Source: Rubrobacter sp.
GTDB lineage: Bacteria; Actinomycetota; Rubrobacteria; Rubrobacterales; Rubrobacteraceae
Length of the DNA: 8,471 bases
Assembly (NCBI GenBank): GCA_016781705.1
Contig: JADDPV010000250.1
Location: forward strand, 1-8,471
Direction of reading: 5' to 3'
The position numbers were made by a program, and so were the translations under genes. A model generated the notes under the pieces. The model did no database searches. It was not told the origin of the DNA and was given only the letters and a program-made list of their open reading frames with translations. This document shows positions 1-6,700 of the stretch, piece after piece. Each line of letters starts with the position of its first letter. Position 1 is the stretch's first letter.

Positions 1-85
1 CTCCACGCCACGTATTCTATCCTGTATCAATCCGTTACTAAAGAGATCGGCGGAGCCCGCGAGAGCCCGGCGCGCGCCTCCCCGC

Positions 86-91
86 TACAAT
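86..91 (+). promoter_or_regulatory. Candidate -10 element TACAAT
   Basis: TACAAT matches five of the six bases of the sigma-70-type -10 consensus. It would place transcription start near position 98, about 34 bases before the preferred TTG start of the quinone oxidoreductase. No good -35 hexamer is visible 16-18 bases upstream. The rest of the 1-131 edge region shows no gene; its first 45 or so bases are less GC-rich than the surroundings. The call rests on the hexamer and its position only. Confidence 0.35.
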
Positions 92-116
92 GCGGCAAGT
101 TTCACGACACCAGTCA

Positions 117-124
117 GGGGGTGA
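117..124 (+). promoter_or_regulatory. Shine-Dalgarno site that selects a TTG start
   Basis: GGGGGTGA differs at one position from GGAGGTGA, the ideal complement of the 16S rRNA tail. It lies seven bases before a TTG at 132-134. The alternative ATG at 90 has no such site, overlaps the candidate -10 element, and would add 14 residues (RQVSRHQSGG and so on) that do not resemble the start of this enzyme family. Confidence 0.6.
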
Positions 125-131
125 GGGCGTT

Positions 132-1103
132 TTGAAGGCGATCAGGGTGAACGAGAACGGCGGCCCGGAGGTCTTGAGCTACGAGGATGTCGAGGTCCCC
201 GAGCCCGGTCCCGGCGAGGCGCGCGTCCGGCTCGCCGCCTCCGGCGTCAACTTCATAGACGTCTACCAGAGGACGGGCCTCTACCCCCTTGAGACACCCT
301 TCACTTTGGGCCAGGAAGGCGCGGGCGAGGTCGAGGCGGTCGGCGAGGGCGTCGAGGAGCTCTCGGTCGGCGACCACGTCGCGTTCGCCGGCGTGATGGG
401 CGCGTACGCCGAGCAGATCGTCGCGCCCGCGGAGAGGCTCGTCCCGTTCAACGTCACCCTCGTCGAGGCCCGCGTCGCCGCCGCCGTGATGCTCCAGGGC
501 ATGACCGCCCACTACCTCACCCACAGCGCCTTCCCCATAGAAGAAGGTCAGACCGTCCTCGTACACGCCGCCGCGGGCGGCGTCGGGCTCCTCATGTGCC
601 AGCTCGCGAAGATGCGCGGGGCGTACGTGATCGGGACCGCCGGCAGCGAGGAGAAGGCCGAGCTCGCGAGGGGCGCCGGAGCAGACGAGGTCATCCTGTA
701 CACCGAGCAGGACTTCGCCGAGGAGACGAAACGCCTCACGAGCGGCGAGGGCGTCCACTGCGTCTACGACTCCGTCGGCAAGACCACCTTCGACAAGGGT
801 CTGGACGTCTTGCGGTTGCGCGGCCACATGGTGCTCTACGGCGCGTCCAGCGGTCCCGTGCCCCCGCAAGACCCCCAGGTCTTCAACCAGAAGGGCTCCC
901 TCTTCTTCACCCGGCCCAAGCTCGCCGACTACACCGCGAACCGCGAGGAGCTCCTGTGGCGGGCGCAGAGCCTGTTCACCTGGATCGGCCAGAACAACCT
1001 CTCGGTGCGTATCGGGGGCACGTACAAGCTCTCCGAGGTGGACCAGGCGCACCGCGACCTCGAAGGCCGCAAGACCACCGGCAAGCTCATCCTCATACCG
1101 TAA
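132..1103 (+). CDS. Zinc-free quinone oxidoreductase (MDR superfamily, QorA-like)
   Basis: Predicted cytoplasmic NADPH:quinone reductase of the medium-chain dehydrogenase/reductase superfamily, 323 residues from the TTG start, which is normal length for the family. The GroES-like N-terminal domain holds the QOR-typical segment NFIDVYQRTGLY (residues 40-51). The Rossmann domain carries the nucleotide-binding motif AAAGGVG (146-152). It lacks both the Cys/His catalytic-zinc ligands and the four-cysteine structural-zinc lobe, which separates it from zinc alcohol dehydrogenases. The C-terminus (KTTGKLILIP) is typical. The natural acceptor is unknown; family members reduce quinones or other activated carbonyl compounds using NADPH. 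A broken LLM oxidoreductase starts 11 bases after its stop, so the two were probably co-transcribed. A paralogous but broken gene lies at 7481-8471. The reading frame has no lesion. Subfamily assignment is good; the exact substrate is not. Confidence 0.9.
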   Translation: MKAIRVNENGGPEVLSYEDVEVPEPGPGEARVRLAASGVNFIDVYQRTGLYPLETPFTLGQEGAGEVEAVGEGVEELSVGDHVAFAGVMGAYAEQIVAPAERLVPFNVTLVEARVAAAVMLQGMTAHYLTHSAFPIEEGQTVLVHAAAGGVGLLMCQLAKMRGAYVIGTAGSEEKAELARGAGADEVILYTEQDFAEETKRLTSGEGVHCVYDSVGKTTFDKGLDVLRLRGHMVLYGASSGPVPPQDPQVFNQKGSLFFTRPKLADYTANREELLWRAQSLFTWIGQNNLSVRIGGTYKLSEVDQAHRDLEGRKTTGKLILIP

Positions 1104-1114
1104 GGAGAACGCGC

Positions 1115-2134
1115 GTGAAGCTAGACGCGGGCCTCGCCGTCGAAGGCAAGCACCTCCCCGGTATGGACGAGGTCGCCCGAGCGGCCGAGGACCTGGGATT
1201 CGCCGGCCTGTGGACCAGCGAGACCAAGCACGACTCCTTCCTCCCGCTCGCCGTCGCCGCGGGCGGCACGGAGAGGCTCGACCTCGGCACCTCCGTCGCC
1301 ATCGCCTTCTCCCGCTCCCCGATGGTCACGGCGCAACTCGCCTGAGACCTCCAGGACTTCTCCACCGGACGCTTCGTCCTCGGCCTCGGGGCCCAGCTCA
1401 AGGCCCACGTCACCCACCGCTTCTCCATGCCCTTCGACAGGCCCGCCGCGCGCCTCAAGGACTACGTCCTCGCCCCGCGCCATCTGGGAGGCCTTCCGCA
1501 CCGAAGGGCCGCTGAAGTACGAGGGCGAGTTCTACCAGCACACCCTCATGGTCCCGTTCTTCAACCCCGGCCCCATACAGCACCCCGACGTGCCGGTCTA
1601 CATAGCCGGGGTCAACACGCGGCTGGCGAGGCTCGCCGGCGAGCTGTGCGACGGCTTCCACTTCCACCCCTTGCACTCGCCGGAGTACGTCAGGCAGGTC
1701 GTCAAGCCGACCATACGGGAAGGCGCGGGGGCCGAGGGGCGCGATGCCTCCGACGTGGAGCTGGCGACGAGCGCCTTCGTCATCTCTGGGGAGAACGGGG
1801 AGGCCATCGAGGAGCAGCGCGAGAAGATGCGCACCCAGACCCCTTCTACGCCTCCGCGCCCAGCTACCGCGTCGTCCTGGAGGCGCACGGGTGGGACGAT
1901 CTCGGCGAACAGCTCGGAGGACTCGCCCGCGAGAAGAAGTGGGACGAGATGCCGAACCTCATAACCGAGGAGATGCTGCACGTCTTCGCCGTCGAGGCCG
2001 CCCCCGACGAGGTCGGGCCGGCCCTCAAAGAGCGCTACGAGGGCCTCGTAGACTGCGTGGCGCTCTACGTTCCGTTCGTGCCGGAGGAGAAGGACGGCTT
2101 CTGGCGCAAGATGTCCGAGGAGATCAACAGCTGA
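1115..2134 (+). pseudogene. Broken F420-dependent LLM-class oxidoreductase
   Basis: With frame corrections this reads as a roughly 340-codon luciferase-like oxidoreductase of the kind typified by the MSMEG_2256 (TIGR03617) family. The GTG start follows AAGGAG (1102-1107), which overlaps the stop of the upstream gene. Recognisable segments are GFAGLWTSETKHDSFLPL near the N-terminus, GTSVAIAFSRSPMVTAQLA, GRFVLGLGAQ, PVYIAGVN, and a C-terminus ending in MSEEINS. There are three lesions. A TGA at 1343-1345 (codon 77) sits where the family has Trp in an AWDLQ-like segment. A net +1 shift lies near 1475-1480, between KDYVLA and IWEAF. A net -1 shift lies near 1840-1845, between REKMRTQ and FYASAPSYR, and restores the original frame. 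Codon composition stays gene-like throughout, so decay is recent or the lesions are sequence errors. Any product from the GTG would be a 76-residue fragment. Family members use cofactor F420 on unknown substrates. Confidence 0.85.
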
Positions 2135-2150
2135 CGGGGAGCGGGGCGGT

Positions 2151-2165
2151 GCCGTACCTTACGGC
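2151..2165. terminator. Inverted repeat between convergent genes, possible weak terminator
   Basis: GCCGTA (2151-2156) and TACGGC (2160-2165) form a perfect 6-bp stem with a 3-base loop. It sits in the 24-base gap between the convergent LLM and alcohol dehydrogenase genes and covers the dehydrogenase stop codon (2159-2161). No T-tract follows on either strand, so intrinsic termination is uncertain, although U-less hairpins are proposed to act in some actinobacteria. Confidence 0.3.
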
Positions 2166-3328
2166 TTGAGGACGCACTTGATGGCGCCGTCCTGCTTTTT
2201 CTGGAAGATCTCGTATCCGAGCGGCGCGTCCTCCAGCGGCATCGTGTGCGACTTTAGATCCTGGGTGCCCAACGGGTCGTCTTCGCTCAGGAGGGGCATG
2301 ATATCGTCCACATAGCTCCTCACGTTTGCCTGTCCCATCCGGACCTGTATCTGCATGTCGAAGAGGTCCCCCAGGGGGAACATCTGCACCGGCCCGGCGT
2401 AGACGCCGCTAATGGACAAGGTCCCGCCGCGCCGGATGCAAGCGATGCACTGGCGCAGGGCATACGCTCTGTCTAGCTGGAGCTTGGTCGTCTGCAGGAC
2501 CGTATCGACAAAAGACCCGGACGCCTCCATGCCGACCGCGTCGATCGCCGAATCAACTCCCCGGCCCCCGGTCAGCTCGAGCATGAGGTCTTTCACGTCG
2601 TCGACCGCCGAGAAGTCGACCGTCTCGACCCCGTATTTCGCGGCGAGCGAGAGACGCTCGGGCACGTTGTCCACCCCTATGACGCGCCCTGCCCCGAGGT
2701 GGTATGCGATCCGGGCGCACATCTGCCCGATCGACCCGAGGCCCCAGATACCCAGGGTCCCGCCCCGCGGCACGTCCGCGTAAGCTACGGCCTGCCAGGA
2801 GGTCGGGAGCACGTCGGAGAGGTAGAGGAAGCGTTCGTCGGGAGGTCCTTCCGGGACCTTTATCGGCCCGAAGTGGGCCTGGGGCACGCGCAGGTACTCG
2901 GCCTGCCCGCCGGGGACCGCGCCGTAGACGTGCGTGTAGCCGAACAGGCTCGCCCCTTTGCCCCGTCCCAGGAGGCTCGCGGCCTCGGCTAGCTTACCCC
3001 TATCGCGCGTCGTCTCGCACTGGGAGTAGAGCTGCTGCTCGCAGAAGAAGCAGTGCCCGCACGAGATGTTGAATGGGACGACGACCCGGTCGCCGGGAGA
3101 GATGTGCGTAACGTCCCTGCCCACCTCCTCGACGATGCCCATCGGCTCGTGCCCGATGATGTCGCCTTCGCGCATGATCGGGTAGAGCTTGCTGTAGAGG
3201 TGGAGGTCCGAGCCGCAAATGGCGGTCGAGGTGATCCGGACGATCGCATCCGTAGCCTCCTGGATGATCGGATCGGGCACGTTGTCGACGCGAACGTCTT
3301 CCTTGCCATGCCAGACTACGGCCTTCAC
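2159..3328 (-). CDS. Zinc-dependent alcohol dehydrogenase, formaldehyde-dehydrogenase-like
   Basis: Predicted cytoplasmic NAD-dependent zinc alcohol dehydrogenase of 389 residues, resembling the glutathione-type formaldehyde dehydrogenase branch of the MDR superfamily. Catalytic-zinc ligands are visible at Cys38 (AICGSDLH), His60-Glu61 (IGHEPMG) and probably Asp172 (LSDVLPTSWQAV). The structural-zinc lobe is Cys90, 93, 96 and 104. The Rossmann motif GLGSIG spans 196-201, and Asp220 at the end of beta-2 suggests NAD rather than NADP. The GTG start at 3328 is preferred: GGAGGA lies seven bases upstream and the protein then begins MKAVVWHG, as in the family. The frame stays open for 83 more codons upstream, but that Arg-rich stretch is a shadow of the SDR gene. 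The start overlaps the stop of the upstream SDR gene as GTGA, implying translational coupling. The physiological substrate (formaldehyde adduct, another alcohol or an aldehyde) cannot be read from sequence. Confidence 0.92.
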   Translation of the reverse strand: MKAVVWHGKEDVRVDNVPDPIIQEATDAIVRITSTAICGSDLHLYSKLYPIMREGDIIGHEPMGIVEEVGRDVTHISPGDRVVVPFNISCGHCFFCEQQLYSQCETTRDRGKLAEAASLLGRGKGASLFGYTHVYGAVPGGQAEYLRVPQAHFGPIKVPEGPPDERFLYLSDVLPTSWQAVAYADVPRGGTLGIWGLGSIGQMCARIAYHLGAGRVIGVDNVPERLSLAAKYGVETVDFSAVDDVKDLMLELTGGRGVDSAIDAVGMEASGSFVDTVLQTTKLQLDRAYALRQCIACIRRGGTLSISGVYAGPVQMFPLGDLFDMQIQVRMGQANVRSYVDDIMPLLSEDDPLGTQDLKSHTMPLEDAPLGYEIFQKKQDGAIKCVLKP

Positions 3329-4377
3329 GGCTCTCTCCTCCCTACGCCGGTGAGTAATTCGCGGATCCGGAGCGGCCCACTGGTCCCCCGCGAGAGCGGC
3401 GGAGTGTCGAGCCCGGCTCCGACCCGGAGGCCACCGAGCAAGTCCAGCAACGCGTCTCCCGCGCTGCGAGACGGCGTCCAGCCGAGCTCCTCCCGGGCGC
3501 GGGTGGTGTCCATGATCGGGACGTTGAGCGCGAGGTCGAGCCACCCTTCCGGCACGGGCTGGAGCCTTAGCTGCCACGATAGCCTGACGCTCGCCCGGGC
3601 GAGCGTCACGGGGACCGGCACCGGACGGGCATCGAGGATCCTGCCGATCTCACGCGCGTCCAACACGGGGTCGGCGGCGATGTTGAACGCCCCCCGCGCC
3701 TCTCGTAGAAGGGCGAGCCGGTAGGCCTCCCCGAGATCGTAGGAGTGGACCACCTGAGACCGCAGCCCCTCGATCTCCGGGATGAAGTTGATGAACCCCC
3801 GCCGCGCGAGGACGCTCGGGAAGAACGACCCGCCGAAGAGCCGTCGTATGCCCTGCGCCGCCTCCTTCTTGAAGGTCAGCCCCTGGCGCATCCTGACGAC
3901 CCGGACGTCCGGGGCCTGCCGCTCGAAGTAGTTCAGCCTCCGCTCGACCTCCGCTTTCTGCCGGGAGTAGTAAGAGGTCGGTATACCGTCCACCGGCCAA
4001 CTCTCGTCCACCGCTCGATCCTTGGGCCCCGGCGAGTACGTGCCGACCGAGGAGGCGTACAGGAGCGCGGGCACACCGGCCTCTTTCACCGCCCATGCCG
4101 CCCGCATGCTCCCCTCGACGTTGACCATCCACAGCTTGTTCAGGTCGCGGGACGGCTGTATAAGCCAGGCGAGCAGGATGACGGCGTCCGCCCCCCGGAA
4201 GTGGGGCGCCAGCTCGTCCCTCGTCACGTCCGCCGCAGCCCACTCTGTTTTGGGCGACCGAAGGCCGGGTAGGCGGCGGGCGATACCCAGGATCGACTCG
4301 ACCTGGGGTTCCATCTCCAGGGAGCGCAGCACGCTCGTCCCAACGTTCCCTGTAGCACCGACGACGACCACTCGCAT
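3325..4377 (-). CDS. NAD-dependent epimerase/dehydratase family protein (extended SDR)
   Basis: Predicted extended short-chain dehydrogenase/reductase of 350 residues. The nucleotide-binding glycine motif GATGNVG lies at residues 7-13 (VVVVGATGNVG). The serine of YASSVGTYS (near residues 109-110) and Tyr137/Lys141 in SYYSRQKAE form the expected catalytic Ser-Tyr-Lys set. Later sections (SQVVHSYDLGEAYRLAL, GAFNIAADPVL, REELGWTPSRSAGDAL) match the substrate-domain layout of sugar epimerase-like SDRs. The ATG start at 4377 has only a modest purine-rich site (AGAGAGG) upstream. The last 35 or so residues extend beyond the usual end of the fold and also encode the ribosome-binding site of the downstream alcohol dehydrogenase, which starts inside the stop codon. 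The pair probably acts together, perhaps on a shared alcohol or carbonyl intermediate; that is inference. The substrate is unknown. A second, broken SDR lies at 5787-6693. Confidence 0.88.
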   Translation of the reverse strand: MRVVVVGATGNVGTSVLRSLEMEPQVESILGIARRLPGLRSPKTEWAAADVTRDELAPHFRGADAVILLAWLIQPSRDLNKLWMVNVEGSMRAAWAVKEAGVPALLYASSVGTYSPGPKDRAVDESWPVDGIPTSYYSRQKAEVERRLNYFERQAPDVRVVRMRQGLTFKKEAAQGIRRLFGGSFFPSVLARRGFINFIPEIEGLRSQVVHSYDLGEAYRLALLREARGAFNIAADPVLDAREIGRILDARPVPVPVTLARASVRLSWQLRLQPVPEGWLDLALNVPIMDTTRAREELGWTPSRSAGDALLDLLGGLRVGAGLDTPPLSRGTSGPLRIRELLTGVGRREP

Positions 4378-4403
4378 GCGCCTCTCTTACCCGCGCCCCA
4401 AGC

Positions 4404-4416
4404 ACGCGAAACGCGT
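4404..4416. repeat. Short inverted repeat ACGCG-AAA-CGCGT
   Basis: A perfect 5-bp stem with a 3-base loop lies in the 56-base gap between the membrane-protein stop and the SDR start, both on the minus strand. It could be a weak attenuating hairpin or an operator half-site pair for the SDR-dehydrogenase pair. It is short enough to occur by chance in GC-rich DNA, and no T-tract follows. Confidence 0.25.
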
Positions 4417-4433
4417 CCCGGCTCGCCCCCCGG

Positions 4434-5636
4434 CTAAGACGCTTTGGTCAGGGCCTTGCTCGGGTTATCGACGCTGGTCGAGATGGTCTGGTTGAAGCGT
4501 TGCAGGAAGATGTCTACGAAGCTATCTATACTGTAGCCCACGAAGAACGCCAGTTGCCAGCCGCTCTGCACATCCGGCATGATGACCAGACCGAAGAACC
4601 CAACGTACAGGAAGAGGATCTTCTGGTATAAGGCTCCCTTCCTTATCTGCGCCCAGGTCCAGAAGTCGTCGAGGATCAGCATAGAAGAGCCCTCTCCGCC
4701 ACGAGCACTCTTGATTATGCCCACGACGAGATGGGCCACCCCGCCCGCGAACAACAACACGAACACGCCCAGCAGATTCCGGAACGTCTCGGTATTTCCC
4801 ATCGCTTCAGCCTTCGCTTCCGGCAAGCCGACCGACGAGTAGAGATCGACCAGGAAGTTTGCCATGCTCCCCAGCCATCCCGTGGCGTTCGTAAACGCGT
4901 AAGGCAACACGAAAATCAGCCCCGCGAGAACGAGGACCAGAGGGCCGAGGAGGGTGAAGACGCGGCGCCAGGGGTTCGGATGCGAGCGGTAGATCACCCC
5001 GCGTTCCGCGTCCACGACGCCCTCGATCAACAGGGGGTGCGCGTACATGTGGAACAGCAGCTTGCGTTGATGCTCTTTGTTGGGCAACTCGTCGTCGAAG
5101 GCGTGCCCCACGTCGAGGGTCTGCCCGATCCTCAACTGCTGGAGCTCGCGGTTCACCCGACTCGGGAGCGTCACGAGACCGCTGTGCAGGATGATCTCGT
5201 CCAGCCAGCGTTCCGCCGCTTCGGTCCGCAACCGGACCTCCTCGATGCTCCCATCGTCTGTGGGCCACTCGTCGCGAGCCCTTCGCCAGTAGTTCCTTAT
5301 GTGGGTGACCTCGTCGCCGCACCGGTCGTAAAACTCCGGGTTCCGGAGCTGCGCCTCGGCAATGTCTTGCATGAGACCCTCGATCCGCTCGTGGACGGCG
5401 TCGAACGTCTTGAACCCCCTGGCGACGGCGCCCCTCGTCTCATTTTCCCGCGCGTCCTGGTCCCTGAGCTCGACGCTTTTCCGGATCTCATCGAGCGACT
5501 CCTTGAGGTTCTGCGCCTCCGCGCGCGCATCGTGGATGAGGCCGAAGATTAGCAACTCGGACGCTTCTTTTTGCCGGCCCTGTTTGCGCTGGCGCCTTTT
5601 CCCTCCGGCGCCTTTGGCGAGCATCGTCTCCGTCAT
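4434..5636 (-). CDS. Membrane protein of unknown function with a charged helical cytoplasmic part
   Basis: I do not recognise this 400-residue protein. The ATG at 5636 is preferred to one 28 codons upstream because GGAGG lies six bases before it. Residues 12-23 are very basic (GKRRQRKQGRQK). Residues 25-145 are rich in Glu, Arg and Ala and predicted mostly helical, possibly coiled coil (AEAQNLKESLDEIRKSVELR). Residues 190-225 hold a compact charged section with several aromatics. Hydrophobic segments follow at about 226-247 (FTLLGPLVLVLAGLIFVLPY), 286-308 (LLGVFVLLFAGGVAHLVVGI), 338-354 (QKILFLYVGFFGLVIMP) and 361-378 (AFFVGYSIDSFVDIF). The last resembles the 'FxGYSxD' helix I recall ending some uncharacterised bacterial membrane proteins, but I cannot name a family. 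No signal peptide, ATPase motif or catalytic signature is visible. It lies upstream of the SDR gene in the same direction with a 56-base gap, so co-transcription is possible, and it faces the structured divergent region 5637-5786. Confidence 0.85.
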   Translation of the reverse strand: MTETMLAKGAGGKRRQRKQGRQKEASELLIFGLIHDARAEAQNLKESLDEIRKSVELRDQDARENETRGAVARGFKTFDAVHERIEGLMQDIAEAQLRNPEFYDRCGDEVTHIRNYWRRARDEWPTDDGSIEEVRLRTEAAERWLDEIILHSGLVTLPSRVNRELQQLRIGQTLDVGHAFDDELPNKEHQRKLLFHMYAHPLLIEGVVDAERGVIYRSHPNPWRRVFTLLGPLVLVLAGLIFVLPYAFTNATGWLGSMANFLVDLYSSVGLPEAKAEAMGNTETFRNLLGVFVLLFAGGVAHLVVGIIKSARGGEGSSMLILDDFWTWAQIRKGALYQKILFLYVGFFGLVIMPDVQSGWQLAFFVGYSIDSFVDIFLQRFNQTISTSVDNPSKALTKAS

Positions 5637-5657
5637 CGTTTGCCTCCGTGCTCTCTC

Positions 5658-5667
5658 AGCCCTCAAA
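5658..5667. repeat. Direct repeat copy 1, AGCCCTCAAA
   Basis: First of two exact copies of a 10-bp sequence in the divergent intergenic region; the second begins 64 bases later, close to six turns of B-DNA. On the minus strand it reads TTTGAGGGCT and lies about 22-31 bases before the membrane-protein ATG. It may be a regulator half-site; this rests on repetition and spacing only. Confidence 0.4.
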
Positions 5668-5691
5668 CTGAACGTACCCGATGTTTCTTGG

Positions 5692-5707
5692 GCACGCAAG
5701 GGCGTGC
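5692..5707. repeat. Inverted repeat GCACGC-AAGG-GCGTGC, candidate operator
   Basis: A perfect 6-bp inverted repeat with a 4-base centre, lying nearly midway between the two AGCCCTCAAA copies. Dyad symmetry of this size is typical of binding sites for dimeric regulators. As RNA it could also form a short hairpin in a leader. No regulator gene is present in the window. Confidence 0.4.
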
Positions 5708-5721
5708 ACGAGACAGGCATG

Positions 5722-5731
5722 AGCCCTCAAA
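5722..5731. repeat. Direct repeat copy 2, AGCCCTCAAA
   Basis: Second exact copy of the 10-bp repeat, on the same strand and in the same orientation as the copy at 5658-5667. It lies 55 bases before the GTG of the SDR pseudogene and just upstream of the TGGTATACCA palindrome, a position suited to a factor acting on the plus-strand promoter. Confidence 0.4.
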
Positions 5732-5743
5732 ACGGAAGCGGGT

Positions 5744-5753
5744 TGGTATACCA
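5744..5753. promoter_or_regulatory. Palindrome TGGTATACCA overlapping a -10-like TATACC
   Basis: A perfect 10-bp palindrome, AT-richer than its surroundings, located 33 bases before the GTG of the SDR pseudogene. The TATACC inside it could be a weak -10 element, in which case the palindrome would be an overlapping operator. No -35 element of good quality is visible. Confidence 0.3.
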
Positions 5754-5786
5754 TCGAACGCTGGCCGTCCACGCTAGGAGGAAGTC

Positions 5787-6693
5787 GTGCGGGTACTTGT
5801 TACGGGTTCTGCGGGCAAGGTCGGCCGGGCGACGGTGGCGGCGCTGATGGCGGCGGGGCACGAGGTGCGGGCGCCAGACACCGTCCCGCCCGTGTTCGAG
5901 CGTCCCGAGGACGACGATCTCGAATATATCCAGGCCGACGTCTCCGGCGCGGGCGAGATGTTCGCGGTGGTGCGCGCGATGGACGCGGTCGTGCACGCCG
6001 CCGCCCTGACGGAGCCGACGCACAATCCGCCGCGCGTCGTCTTCCAAAACAACCTCATGGGCGTCTTCAACACCCTGGAGGCGGCGGTACGCTTCGGTAT
6101 TTCACGCTTCGCGAACGTCTCCAGCGAGACGGTGCCGGGGTTCTTCTTCCCGGAGAGGGAGTTCTTGCTGGACTACGCGCCGTGGACGAGGATCACCCCA
6201 TAAAACCGCAGGACCTGTACGCGACAGCCAAGTACTTTAGCGAGTTGCTCATGGACGCGGCGGTGCGGCGCAGCGATATCCGGTGCGTCTCGATCCGGCC
6301 TTCCCCTAGCAGCACGAGGGAAACTACGAGCGCAACCTGGGGCCGCAGGTGCGCGACGCCTCGGTGCTGAGCCCGAACCTCTGGAGCTGCATAGACGTCT
6401 ATGACCTGGCGGACGCGCTGGTGCTCGCCGCCGCGTCCGACCTGCCCGGCCACGAGGTCTTCTACATAGCGAGCCCGGACGACGTCGGCGGGAGGTCGTT
6501 CGCGGAGATCCTCAAAGAGCACTACGGCGACGAGATCGAGCTGCGCAAGCCCCTCCCGCGCGAGGACGCCTCGGGCACCTCCACCGCGAAGGCCCAGAGG
6601 ATGCTCGGCTACTCCCCCAAGAGGTCCTGGCGCGACTACCTAGACGAGACCGGCCGGCTCAAGCCAGAGGCGTCGGGGGTGGTAGCCTTCTGA
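5787..6693 (+). pseudogene. Broken NAD-dependent epimerase/dehydratase (extended SDR)
   Basis: Read across frame changes this is an approximately 302-codon extended SDR. The GTG start follows AGGAGGAA. The N-terminus MRVLVTGSAGKVGRATV gives the glycine motif at residues 7-13. VSSETVPG supplies the serine region, and DLYATAKYFSE, which falls after the first shift, contains the Tyr-x3-Lys catalytic pair. The C-terminal part (DVYDLADALVLAA, AQRMLGYSPKRSW) is family-typical. A one-base loss at about 6180-6182 (DYAP before it, VDEDHPIKPQ after it) leads to a TAA at 6201-6203. A second net -1 change lies at about 6302-6309, between RCVSIRPS and QHEGNYERNLGP. There TAG (6307-6309) is directly upstream of the resumed frame, where a Trp codon would be plausible. 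The unshifted product, 138 residues, would lack the catalytic Tyr-Lys. It converges on the CBS-ACT gene, leaving 7 bases between the stop codons. Function before decay is unknown beyond the family. Confidence 0.82.
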
Positions 6694-6700
6694 GGCGCCC

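Larger units (their letters stand above)
5637..5786. promoter_or_regulatory. Divergent intergenic region with candidate operators
   Basis: This 150-base gap separates the minus-strand membrane-protein gene from the plus-strand SDR pseudogene, so it should hold both promoters. It contains two copies of AGCCCTCAAA, an inverted repeat between them, and a separate TGGTATACCA palindrome, each listed separately. A weak -10-like TATACC (5747-5752) would serve the plus strand, with no clear -35. The plus-strand gene has a strong AGGAGGAA site at 5776-5783. No ORF is supported here. Confidence 0.5.

Noticed and set aside
90..131. ATG at 90 as the start of the first quinone oxidoreductase
   Set aside because: It overlaps the candidate -10 element and lacks a ribosome site. 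The TTG at 132 has one at proper spacing and gives the family-typical N-terminus.
114..1052. Minus-strand open frame of 312 codons opposite the first quinone oxidoreductase
   Set aside because: It mirrors a well-supported enzyme gene, its translation has no family features and is full of low-complexity Gly/Val/Asp/Arg/Leu. Long antisense frames are expected in GC-rich coding DNA.
3329..3577. 83-codon N-terminal extension of the alcohol dehydrogenase
   Set aside because: It lies wholly within the SDR gene in another frame, is Arg/Ala-rich without domain character, and the GTG at 3328 has a good ribosome site.
5637..5720. 28-codon N-terminal extension of the membrane protein
   Set aside because: The ATG at 5636 has GGAGG six bases upstream, and the extension would read through the repeat-bearing intergenic region.
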